DNA of 64,000 bases, from NCBI GenBank assembly GCA_949299755.1, contig CASGBA010000002.1, forward strand, positions 310,001 through 374,000. The letters are read 5' to 3'. The position numbers and the translations under genes are program-made. The notes under the pieces are model-generated. The model did no database searches and was not told where the DNA came from. It saw only the letters and a program-made list of their open reading frames with translations. The DNA is from an uncultured Treponema sp. Its GTDB lineage: Bacteria; Spirochaetota; Spirochaetia; Treponematales; Treponemataceae. Positions within the stretch are counted from its first letter, which is position 1. Each line of letters begins with the position of its first letter. This document shows, piece by piece, positions 47,135-57,200 of this stretch.

Positions 47135-47590
47135 ATGCCTTCCATAAAACTTTTACTGTCTGTTGTACTTTTATCTTTTGTATTTGCAGGATGTGAAGGA
47201 GGGTATTCCTGGCAAGTTGCCCCCGATCCCTATTCTTATCCTACGACGAATGTTGAGCAATTCCGGGAAAACGGCGGTTTTTATTTCCCTGCCGGAACAC
47301 ATGTTTATCAGTTTATCACTTGCCTGAATCTTTCCGGAACAACGGACTTGGATGTCGGTGAAGGCGATTGGCAGACGGTTCTGTATGAATGTTCGCCAAC
47401 GCCATATACGCGGAACAGCGATTATGTTTTGCAGGTTTTGACAGTGACAAAAAACGACGGGCTATCAATATACACGTTTGAATTCGATTCGCAAAAAGGA
47501 ATTTTAAAAGATGAAGTTTTTCCGACTGCGGTAAAAGCCATCCGTGACGAAAAAAACAGATGGTGTTTTGTGCTATTGACGAATTCGTAG
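47135..47590 (+). CDS. Small lipoprotein, prophage cargo
   Basis: A 151-residue protein with a lipoprotein signal (LSVVLLSFVFAGC) and a beta-rich mature domain without recognised family. AAGGAG lies 11 nt before the ATG. It is probably cotranscribed with the NlpC/P60-type gene, against the direction of the phage late genes, and converges on the tail-fibre gene with an 18-nt overlap. Location and lower GC suggest a lysogenic-conversion gene; a role such as superinfection exclusion is only a guess. Confidence 0.72.
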   Translation: MPSIKLLLSVVLLSFVFAGCEGGYSWQVAPDPYSYPTTNVEQFRENGGFYFPAGTHVYQFITCLNLSGTTDLDVGEGDWQTVLYECSPTPYTRNSDYVLQVLTVTKNDGLSIYTFEFDSQKGILKDEVFPTAVKAIRDEKNRWCFVLLTNS

Positions 47591-48655
47591 ATATCCCTCA
47601 GTGTCTTGCCAAACAGCTCCTTGTATATTCGGCTGATTCGTAGGTAGATTTTTTAATTTAAAAGTTTTACCCCCCGGAGAATAAACATTAAAAGTTACGA
47701 CAACCGGAAGTGGCATGTATGTGTGATAATCCTTCATATCACCACTATTAGTTGTTGCTGCAAAAAAGGAAGCGATTTCGTTTCTTTTCTTATCAAGAAA
47801 AAAAAGATATAGAGTATATGGGCCATTAAACCGCTTTCTTATATAAGAAAAACCAGTACTTCCATATAATCCAGAACACAAAGTGTATTCATTCTTTATG
47901 TAAGAATCATAATAGGATAAAAGATCTGCCGTATAAGAAAATATTTTTTGGCTTTCTATGTTTGACGGATCTTCATTATCCAGTAATAAAGGACCACTGT
48001 CTATAAAACCGGCAAAGACAGCATCTCCTCCTATAAAAACACCTGAAGAAGAAATAAAAAAGCCTGTCTTATTTGGATCATAATCTTGCGATCTTATTAT
48101 TCCTCCTTCAGTAAGGACAAGTTCCTTTGCAAAGAGCTTCTGCGCAAGGACTGTCCCGGCGACAAGCTTCTCTACCCACGCATTGGCGGCGGTTATCTGC
48201 ACGCCGCTTTCCGCTGCCTCCTTCACCGCGTCGCCCAGCGCCTCCCACCAGCCGGGGTCTTCGTCCGGTACGGCAATCCAGTCCAGCCCGTCATAGCGGT
48301 AGAGCTTCCTGTCCGTCTTGTTCAGGTACGTGTCGCCCTTCTGGAGCGGGGTGTTGTCGCTCCGGGCGGCGGGAGGCACACTGAAAGCCCCCAGATACAT
48401 CGGCGCAGGATTTCCGGCGGCGCCCTGTATGCCGTCTTTCAGGATAAAGACGTTCTGCCGTTCGATAAACGCTCCGGCGGGCGTGTAGTAGGTAAAGACA
48501 ATCTCCTCCGTGCCCGGCGGGATTTTCAGCGAGCCTTCCGTGTAGTACAGCCCGAGCGCCTTCTCCGCCTCGTAGGTTTCCGCCGTGACCGGGATTTCCG
48601 TGAACGTGTCCTCGAAAAATGTAAGCGTATGAGCAACGCCGTCGCTGTACTGCAT
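47573..48655 (-). CDS. Tail-fibre/tip-like protein
   Basis: A 360-residue protein. The central part (TAANAWVEKLVAGTVLAQKLFAKELVLTEGG) is the coiled-coil/beta segment seen in gpJ-type tail-tip and fibre proteins. The C-terminal about 150 residues are beta-rich, lower in GC and probably receptor binding. It has an AAGGAG ribosome site. It is last in a run of four tail-fibre-like genes. Confidence 0.72.
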   Translation of the reverse strand: MQYSDGVAHTLTFFEDTFTEIPVTAETYEAEKALGLYYTEGSLKIPPGTEEIVFTYYTPAGAFIERQNVFILKDGIQGAAGNPAPMYLGAFSVPPAARSDNTPLQKGDTYLNKTDRKLYRYDGLDWIAVPDEDPGWWEALGDAVKEAAESGVQITAANAWVEKLVAGTVLAQKLFAKELVLTEGGIIRSQDYDPNKTGFFISSSGVFIGGDAVFAGFIDSGPLLLDNEDPSNIESQKIFSYTADLLSYYDSYIKNEYTLCSGLYGSTGFSYIRKRFNGPYTLYLFFLDKKRNEIASFFAATTNSGDMKDYHTYMPLPVVVTFNVYSPGGKTFKLKNLPTNQPNIQGAVWQDTEGYLRIRQ

Positions 48656-48666
48656 CGGATTCTCCT

Positions 48667-49194
48667 TTATTCAAACTCCGCGAGTTTTGCCCTAAGCGCA
48701 ATCGCTTCCCCCTCAAGGGACCCGAGCATGAACTTGTCCTCGTCCGTCCCGTTGCCGGAGAGAATGGCGCGCAAAGGCCGGACTGTCCGCGCGTCCAGCG
48801 CGTCAAGCTCCGCCGCAATCGCGCCCCGTTTCCGCTCGTTGTAAGCCTCTTGCGTTATGCGGCCAGCTGCCAAAAGCTCCTCGTCCGTAGCGGGCAAGAG
48901 TTTGCCGTCTTCCAGCTTCATACCGGGCGGAAGCTCCTCAAGACCCGCGGCGACTTTCTCCTCATACGTCAGCTCCACGAGCTCCTCGCCGTCAAACCGG
49001 AATCCCTCCGGTACGCTTTCCAGCCCTTCCCGGATTAGCTCCGCTTGTGATTTCATGCTCCAGTCATCTTTGTAGTAAGCAAGCGGCAATCCAACCACGC
49101 CGGGAAAATCCACAACCTGCTGTGCACCTTCCGGAAGCGTACTGCCGCAACCGTGTTCCGTTACGATTCCGTCTTTGATAATAATGTATTGCAT
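48667..49194 (-). CDS. Phage tail-associated protein, possibly fibre chaperone
   Basis: A 175-residue, acidic protein. The N-terminal part MQYIIIKDGIVTEHGCGSTLP and the repeated Glu/Leu segments (LEELPPGMKLEDGKLLP) are of a type found next to fibre genes. No enzyme motif is present. Its start follows the fibre stop within a few bases, so it is coupled. Confidence 0.6.
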   Translation of the reverse strand: MQYIIIKDGIVTEHGCGSTLPEGAQQVVDFPGVVGLPLAYYKDDWSMKSQAELIREGLESVPEGFRFDGEELVELTYEEKVAAGLEELPPGMKLEDGKLLPATDEELLAAGRITQEAYNERKRGAIAAELDALDARTVRPLRAILSGNGTDEDKFMLGSLEGEAIALRAKLAEFE

Positions 49195-49195
49195 T

Positions 49196-50386
49196 TTAAG
49201 CCGTCCTTTTCCAGATTCTGATTGTGCTGTTTACTGGCGTCACGTGTTTACTTGCGCCATAGATCGTGTTGAACCTAGATGCGTCAAATCCTATCATTCC
49301 AGGAGCTCCATCTTTCTCTCCGTCCGCGTTGTACGGGGAGGAAGGATGATTTCCTGCATCAAAAAAACATCCAGTCGCATAAACATCTTTGACTTTTTCA
49401 GTTAATTCTGATGCAGAATAATACCCCACAATGTTGGGGAGCCCTTCTTTTTGGGAATTCCCAAATTCCACTGCGTTACCGCCCTCCGCTCGGAAGAATT
49501 CCCCGGCAAATTGGGAAGATATATTTTCCCACGTTCCGCCGAAAAGCGCGTCCGGCGTTGACTGCCCGGCAAACTGGATATAAATAAAGCCGACGGGAAC
49601 AATCGCGGGCACTTCCGGCAGGGAGAATTTCAGGTGATACGTCCTTGAGGACGGCGTGCCTCCCTGCGTGATTTCTACCGTGCTTGCCGAGTCGGGCGCG
49701 CCTCGCGCGATTTCCGCCGTCACGTTTTCGATTACGCCGGGATCGCCTTTCGGGATTCCAAAGGCAAAATGAAGCGTCCGCTCGCTTGGCGTTCCGCCTT
49801 GCGTGACTTCCGCCGTCGCGTTTTCAAGAGCGTCGATAACGGCGGCTTCCGCTGTCACGTCTGTCAATTCCATAGCGCGCGGCAAACCGAACGTCAAGCC
49901 GTATGTCCGCTGGCTCGGCGTTCCGCCCGTCTCAAGCGAAACGGTTGGCTCGGTTCCCGCTTCCTTCACAACGCCTTGTGCCGTCACACCGGTGATTTCC
50001 GTGCTCTTGCCAAGGGCGAGTTTCAGCGTGTATTCCCGCTCGTTCACGTCTCCGCCTTCGACAATCTCCGCGCTCGGCTCCTCGTTCGCCTCAAGAATTC
50101 TCGTTTCCGTCACGAACGATTTAATCTTCGTCGCTTTCGGCAATCTGAACGAAAAGTCCATTTCCTTGTTCTGATCCGTTCCCGTCATCGCAAGCGAAAC
50201 GGACGGCTCGCTTCCCGCGTCCACGGCCTCCGCCGCGGCTTCCGCCCGATCAATCGATACGCCGATTGCCCTCCGCGCGTTCATGAACGTCGCGCTTCCC
50301 GTTCCGTCCACATTCTGGCACAAGAGCTTTGTGTCGTACGTCAACGGGATTTCCGGCAGATCCTTGATTTCAATTCCTGTCGCCAT
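49196..50386 (-). CDS. Tail fibre with five ~43-residue repeats and collar-like tip
   Basis: A 396-residue protein. Residues about 53-275 hold five repeats with the core GGTPSxRTYxLxFxLPK. The C-terminal about 120 residues show the tail-collar pattern (PVGFIYIQFAGQSTPDALFG, then FFRAEGGNA), ending in NSTIRIWKR. The N-terminus (ATGIEIKDLPEIPL) likely attaches to the virion. It starts inside the preceding gene's stop (TAATG) with GGAGG upstream. Confidence 0.83.
   Translation of the reverse strand: MATGIEIKDLPEIPLTYDTKLLCQNVDGTGSATFMNARRAIGVSIDRAEAAAEAVDAGSEPSVSLAMTGTDQNKEMDFSFRLPKATKIKSFVTETRILEANEEPSAEIVEGGDVNEREYTLKLALGKSTEITGVTAQGVVKEAGTEPTVSLETGGTPSQRTYGLTFGLPRAMELTDVTAEAAVIDALENATAEVTQGGTPSERTLHFAFGIPKGDPGVIENVTAEIARGAPDSASTVEITQGGTPSSRTYHLKFSLPEVPAIVPVGFIYIQFAGQSTPDALFGGTWENISSQFAGEFFRAEGGNAVEFGNSQKEGLPNIVGYYSASELTEKVKDVYATGCFFDAGNHPSSPYNADGEKDGAPGMIGFDASRFNTIYGASKHVTPVNSTIRIWKRTA
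49562..50230 (-). repeat. Five protein-level repeats in the tail fibre
   Basis: Five successive units of about 43 codons, each with an acidic turn, GG(T/D)(P/V), an RTY-like strand and an LPK-like end. The first unit is the most divergent. They probably form a beta-shaft. Confidence 0.75.
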
Positions 50387-51207
50387 TACTCCCTCCTCAA
50401 ATACACAATGCCGATGTTGTCGCTGTCCGCCAAAATCGGCACGCCTTCGTCCGTGATAATGTAGATGGGCGTAAGTTTTACGCCGTAGATTCTGTCCTCG
50501 ATGTACGGGCTCTCTCCAACCGGATACCAGTTTCCGACGCCAAGCTCGATGTTCTGCGGCAAGACAACCGCTTTAATTTCTCCGTAGTCGGTTTCCTTCT
50601 GTCCGTCCGTAAACACGCCGTATTTTGTCGCCGTAATCTCGTCCGGCACATACGTTCCGCCTTCCTCATCGTCCTTTCCGTTTGTATAGACGTACTTCAC
50701 GGAGGTTTTGGACAACTGCATTTTGAAAAACGCCGGGGCGTCGCCCTGAAAGACCGTCTGCGCGTAGGTTTGATTTTCGTAATAATCCGCGAACTTCTTG
50801 TTGAATTCTTCCGCGTTCGGAATGTCCGTGTTCGCGTTCATGTTGTCAAACAGCCGCAGTGTCTCAAACAGATACTTGTGAAGCGCGTTGAAGCTCGCGT
50901 TATACAGCGTCATGACGGCGTAATTCGCGAAGCCTTTCTCGTCCGCAACCTGATTGAGCGCGGCTGCCGTTTTGGTAATTTCTTCCCACTGCTTTTTGAG
51001 AATCTTTTTCTCAAGCGGCGTGATCACCGTGTCGTCGGAAAGCTCCTTCCAGTACTGTTCCTGCTGCTCCCGGATGGTGTTCTGTGAATTGACAAGCGTG
51101 TCCATCTGGCGGTATATCCCGGCAATGTTCCCGCTCTTCATTTCGCCCAGGACTTCAAGCGATCCGACTACAAGGTGGTTTTCCGCGCGGTTGTCCTGCT
51201 TGAGCAC
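50386..51207 (-). CDS. Virion tail-tip-like protein
   Basis: A 273-residue protein starting at a GTG, with AAGGAGG upstream and directly after the giant gene's stop. The segment SDDTVITPLEKKILKKQWEEI resembles the helical region following fibronectin-like modules in gpJ-type tip proteins. The C-terminal about 110 residues are beta-rich. It probably links the ejection apparatus or tail to the fibres. Confidence 0.68.
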   Translation of the reverse strand: MLKQDNRAENHLVVGSLEVLGEMKSGNIAGIYRQMDTLVNSQNTIREQQEQYWKELSDDTVITPLEKKILKKQWEEITKTAAALNQVADEKGFANYAVMTLYNASFNALHKYLFETLRLFDNMNANTDIPNAEEFNKKFADYYENQTYAQTVFQGDAPAFFKMQLSKTSVKYVYTNGKDDEEGGTYVPDEITATKYGVFTDGQKETDYGEIKAVVLPQNIELGVGNWYPVGESPYIEDRIYGVKLTPIYIITDEGVPILADSDNIGIVYLRRE

Positions 51208-54200
51208 CTATTCCCTCCTTCCCCACAATGCGCTTATCCCAGGTTCCCCGGTAAGGACGTATGTAAGCTCCTTTGCACCGGAAACGGGCAGCCCGGTGAA
51301 AAGCGCAGCCCCTTCCGCCGCCCTCGAAAGGGCTTTCTCCCATTCCCCCGCGGAAATGTTCTGCGCCGCCTGTATGAATTTCCCCGCCATCGGCGTGAGA
51401 TCCGTCCCGTTCCGGAAGAAGCCGCTTTCCCCGGTTATCCCCTTCCTCATCAGGTTTGTAAGCTCGCTGCCGATAACCGGGACGGCGTCGGTGAACTGCG
51501 TGGTGCCGAAGAACACAAGCTGTTTCAGCGCGTCCTTGTCCTCATCGTCGTCCGGAAGCCCTTCCGCCACCGCCCCGACAAGTATCCCGGCAACAGTGTA
51601 CGCTGCAATAACGGAAAGCGCGGACATGAAATTCCGGTTCCGCACGGCAAACGGGATGTCGTACCGGATATTGTTCCAGATTACATTCAGCGCCGTCTGG
51701 AACTGGAGGAAGGCTTTTGCAAGCTCGCTTCCGGACTGCCTGCCCTTGAAAAGCGGCGCAATATCCGCACCCCGCGCGGAAGGCTGGCACATACGCACGC
51801 AGTCGTCCGCCCAGTCCACCGCCTGCCTTTCCGTGTCCTCCTCCAGTATCCGCCCGGCTTCCGCCTCTATCATGTCCGCCGTCATAAAGCCGGGATCCCC
51901 GTACTCCCGCCCGCCGTTCGCCTCCTCAAGCTCCGCCTTTATTTTACCGTACCGCGCGGTCTTTGACTGCTCAAGCTCCGCCAGTTTCTTCCTGTAGCAC
52001 GCAAGCCATCCCGGCGCAACGCACACCCAGTCCGCCATTTCAAGCCCCTTCATGCCAAGCTTGTTTGCCCTTCCCACAAGCCAGGAAGGATAACTTCTTG
52101 CCTTTTCCAGCTGCTCGTCCACAAGCTCGTTCATCGGGTCCATGACGCGGCTTGCCATGAATACGCTCTTTTCCCTTACCGCGCCGAAAAGCCCGCCTTT
52201 GGAACGGATGATGTCGAAAAGGGCGGCCATGTACTGCACCGGATTCACAAACTGGAAGAACGGGGGCGGGGAAGTAACCATCTGTTTCAGGATTGTGGAA
52301 AGCTTCCACGAAAGGTAGGCGGGCGCCGTCTTCCCCCGGAGCGTGCGGATAATCCGGTCAAGGTCTGACGCAGTGCCCACGGCGCCGGGATTTGCCGTCT
52401 CGTCTATGTACTCGTCAATGTACCGCAGCATGTTCCGCCCGAACCGCCCTTCAATCCTCTGCCTCAAAAGCTGTGCGTCGCGGGAGCGGTATACCCGGTT
52501 CAGCTCGCGCACATAGCCGGAATACGCGATAAAGTGCTCCGTCCTGTCCACGCTGTCCGCCCACGTCTTGTAAAGCCCTGTCTCCACGGGCTTCTGGTGA
52601 AGGGGGGAAATGTCAATCCGGCCCTTCGTCATACCCCTGTCCACGCCGGACTGCCCCATGCCGTTTATCCCAAGAAGGTCTTCCCGCACGCGGTTCTCGT
52701 TCGTGTCGCCGTTGCTTTCAAGCCGGACAAGCGGCACATAGTTGTCAACGCGGTTCACCGGGCGGTTCCACTCCTCGATACTCACACGGTTCATGCGCTC
52801 GTACTGCTCCGCATAATCCCCCGAGATTGCCTCCGCCAGCTTCGTGAATTTTATATCCAGCCTGTCCGCCGCCTCAAGGATTTTGTCCAGCGCCCCGTCG
52901 CACACTTCCCGGAAAAGCTTTGTCCCCGGCCTGCGCGGGTTGTTTTCGTCCATCGCCGCACACCGCATTTTCAGGTCAAGGAAAAATTCCGATGAGCCGA
53001 TGTTCCCGTATGCCACCGCCGCACGGCTCCTTTCGTCCTTTGCCGCCTCCCGGAAAAACAGCAGTTCGTCCACCGTGAATGATACGGACTGCCCGTTGAT
53101 AAGGCCGGGGATTTCAACCTTGCGGAAAAGCTCCCGCATGGATATTTTCTGCTCCTCAAGTACCTGCGCAACCTTCTTCTTCCTTGCCATGGCGGAGCGC
53201 ATTTCACTGTTGTACGCTTCGTTCTCCCGGAAGTACAGTTCCCGCGTATTCACGCCGTCCTTCCATCCGTCAAGGATACGGGTGACGGAGCGCAGCCTGG
53301 CCGCACCGTAGCCGTTTACAAGGCGGTTCACCCTGCCCCTGTCCTTCCTTTCCGCACCTGCCGCAGTCCCTTTCAGGGAAGGGTCTTCCCCGAGGATACG
53401 TGCAATCTTCCGCCGCTTCCTTTCCTTCACCGGCTCAGGGTCGTCCGGGTTGATCACCACGCCCGTATCCTGCAATACCCGGTCGATTTCCCGCCTCAGC
53501 CTGTCCGCCCTCTGCCTGCGCAGAAGGTTCTTCGCAAGAAGCTCTTCCCTCCCTTCGGAAAACAGTCCGTTCATCCGCACGGCAAACTGCTCCATTTCCG
53601 CAGTCGTCCATTCGGCAAAAGGCCGTCCGGCAAGCATGGAGTAAAGCCCGTCCCCCAGCGCTTCCCGGATTTCCGCCTCAAGTTCAGGGTCAGGGACAAG
53701 CTCCGTCCGCGTTTCCCTGCTCCCGTCCGGATTCACCCGCTCTTCCGTCCGTTCCGTGAAGTCAATCCTCATCCGCCCTTCCGCAAGGCCTTCAAGGTCA
53801 AGCTCCTTCACCCAGTCCGTCCGGGGGAACGCCCGCCATACGGCCTCACGGTCCCCCTTCGTCCATTTTTCATACGGCTTGTCATTCAGGACGGCAATGA
53901 CGGCCTTCCCGTTCCTCCTGCGGGAAAGGATCCTTTCCTGCCCTTCCTTCCACTCTGCGTCCGTCTTCCAGCGCATGGCCGTTTCCCTAAGCCCCGCGCC
54001 TTCCGTCCCCAGCCAGCGGTTCACGCCGCCGGTAAGGTTCGGCTCGAAAAGCTGCTGGATGGCGGATATAATCCTGCCCTTGGAATAGTCCACCGTGCCG
54101 AAATCCACTTTCCGCATGGCACGCTTCACAAGGCTTGTACGTATCCGCTTCTCCTCTTCAAGAAGCCTTTTTTCCCTTTCCTTTGCCCGGAATTCTTCCC

Positions 54201-57200
54201 GCAGTTTCAGAAGGTCTTCCCGCCTTCCGATTGCGCCGCGCACTTCTTCCGTAACGGAAATACTCCGGCGCAGCGCCTCGAATTTCCGGAATACCGTCTC
54301 ATAGGAAGCCTTGAGCCTGTCAGCCTCCCGCCGCTCCCTTTCGGTTATGCGGATTCCGCGTTCGACTTTCCGCCGGATTTCAGCCGACATCCCTTCGCTT
54401 TTTTCCTGCGCTTCAAGCAGCTTTTCATGCTCTTTCAAAAGCTGGCGGCTTTCCCATCCGCTTATCCTTTCCCAGTCTTCCTGTGTTTCCGCCTCCAGCT
54501 TCCTGTATGCCTTTTCCGCCTTCCGGGTTTCCTTTTCAAGACTGTCAATGTACCTCTGGAGCTCCCCGTCCATCGGCATTTCCCCGCTGCGGATCCTCTC
54601 CGCCACGTCACGGTTTTCAAGTTCCGCGGCAATCCGCCGCCTCTCCTCCGGGCTCCTCCTCTCAAGGCTTCCGTCCGGGTCTGCAAGGCGGTACTTCTTC
54701 CGGATTTCCGCCGCAACCGTTTCCCCTTCGCCGACTGCAAGGTCTTCCCGCCCGGAAAGCTCCGCATAAAGCGCACGGTAGTCCCGCGCCCCTTCCTTCA
54801 GTAGCGTCATCAGCCTTTTCCGCGTGGACGGTGTGAGTTCCTTCCCGTCCGCAACACGCCTTGCATTGGAAAGCCAGCTGCCGTGTGCCATTACTGTCCG
54901 CACGCGGTCTTTCAGCTCCGAAAGGCTTTCAATTTCCGCTGTCTCTTCTTCCGTGGAAGGCTGCCAGAGTTCCGCCCGCTCAACCCTGTCCGCTTCGGTC
55001 AGGAAGTCTTCAAGTCCGCCGTCCTCCATCTCCCGGATGAAAAGCGCGTCCCTGTCCTCCGCGGTCATCCCCGTTTCCCTTTCCGCCTTCCGCTTCCGGG
55101 CAAGCTCCCACGCCGTCCTGTACCACGCCTCATCCGCGCCGGAAGGCACAATGCTGTCCTCCGGCTTGCTGAAAGATTCGTAGAATTCCATGAAGTCCTG
55201 CCAGCTGTCAAAGGAAGCCGCGTCGTCCAGAAGCTCCTTTTCCGTCTGCTGGAACAGAAGGCGCGTGCTTCCCTCCGGGGATTCACGGAATGTGGTGTCT
55301 TCCGCACTTTCCCTGTTGACAGGCCCGCCGTCCTGTGCTATGTTGTTGGTGCGGTCGGTATCTGCGAAAGCGGGGCTTGCCGCGTTTTGTTTTAAAAGGC
55401 TTGCCTTTCCGTCCTTTACAAAAACCAGCCTGTCAAAGCTTCCCTTGAGGTCCCCCTTCCGCCGCTTGGCTTCCAGCCGTTCAAGGACGTCTTCATACCC
55501 TACGCCTTCCGCCCGGTCATCAAAGAATACGGTGATCACCTCGCTGTTCATCTTGTTCGCGGCGTCCTTGATGTTCTGGGCTATGTTCTTCGCGTTCCCG
55601 GATTTAACTCTTTTGAACTCAGCAAGCGTTTCATGGTTGAAAAGCGCGTCAACGTTGCTTTCCCCTTCAACCTCCCCCTCTGCAAGAAGCGTGACGGTAA
55701 TTCCTTTGGCAGCAAAGAAAAGGGCGTCGTCAATCTCGTGTTCCTTGCCCTTAAAGCTCCGCTGTTTATAGACTTCCAGCCTGCCTTTCAGCTTCCCGTC
55801 CCGCGAAACAAACTCCCGCGTTTCGTAGCTGTCCTTCCGGCTTTCGTAAATATCCCTGATGTACTGCCTGCGCGCCTCCGTGTGCGGTACGCTGCTGATT
55901 GCCTCGCGCAGCTGTACGTCGTCTACCGGTTCCATCTGGAAAAGGATACGGGACTGCACCTGCACGTCCGTGGCGTCAAAGACCACAAAGTTGCGGCCTT
56001 CCGCCCCGGCTGACAGGCTTCCTGCCGGGTAGTCGATCCCCTTTATCCCGGCGCGGGCAAGGAAAAGGCTTTTCGCCTTGTCATCGGGGAAGTAACCCTG
56101 CAGTTCCATCCGGTAGAAAATTTCCCCCGATGAGGAGGCTCCCGTGTTCAGCCGCCATTCCCCGGCCTCTTCATAGGCAAACGGGTTCCCCCTCCCGTCG
56201 GTGACGCCCTCTTTCCGCGCCTGCTCCGTGATTTTCCGCTTCTGCCCTTCCGTCAGCGGCCCGTCCCATTTGATGTAGTCGCCGTCCGGGATGTCCACGG
56301 TATAGAGGTTGCGCGGGACAGACAGTATTTCAATCTGCTCCGGGTCAATGTTCCGGAGCGCTTCTATTTGTTTTCTGTATATCCTTTTTTCAGTCTCATT
56401 CAGAGGGTAACCCTTGCCCTCAAGAGAGTTTTCCCGGAATTCGATCTGTTTTTTTATATTCTCTTTGTAGTCAGATATTAGCCCCAAAGCTTTGTTTCTC
56501 GCCAGGCGTTCGATGAACCCAAGCGTAAATTCTTCGGCAGATTTCTCACCCGCCTCGCGTTCCTCTGCCGTGCGTGTGCCCTGCGCCCGCCGTTTTGCCG
56601 TTTCGGTGTCCTCGCCTTTGTAGCGCACCTTTGGCTTTGCCAGCTTTTTCGCGTATCCTTCGGCAATCCCCCTGTTGTCCGTGAAGTACAGCCCCCAGCC
56701 GAAAGCCTGATGTCCCTCCCCTGAGCCGATTGCGTCCGTGGAAAAGCTGTCAAACCCGTAAGGGCTTCCGTGGTACGCCTTCTGGAAGAGGATAAGCTGG
56801 TCTTCCGGCGGAACGTCCGCCGTTTCCGCAAGCAGTGTCCCGCGCCTTGCCTCCGCGCCAAGCCCAAGCCGTGCCGCTGCGGTGCGCGCCTCCGTCTCCC
56901 CGGCAAGGCTCCGGTACAGCTTTTCCGGTGATTCCGGGAAGTCCGGCAGGCCCTGCACAAGGTCGAACACCGTTTCATATCCGTAGGACTGCGCCAGACT
57001 GTCAAGCCCGGATCCGTAGTACCGGATGAGGGGCGTGCCGTAGCTGTTTTCCTTTCCCAGTGCGGCAAAAACGGCTTCCGGTGTGGTTTCAACGGGGCCG
57101 CCTTCCAGAAGCTTCCCTTCCGTAGCTTCGTTCAGGGCCTCAAGGACTTTCTGCCTTGTCGGAACATGTTCAAACTGTTCCGGGTTCCCGCCCTTCGCAA

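Noticed and set aside
48086..48844. 252-codon + strand open frame in the fibre region
   Set aside because: It spans the junction of two well-supported minus-strand genes with ribosome sites and has no features of its own.
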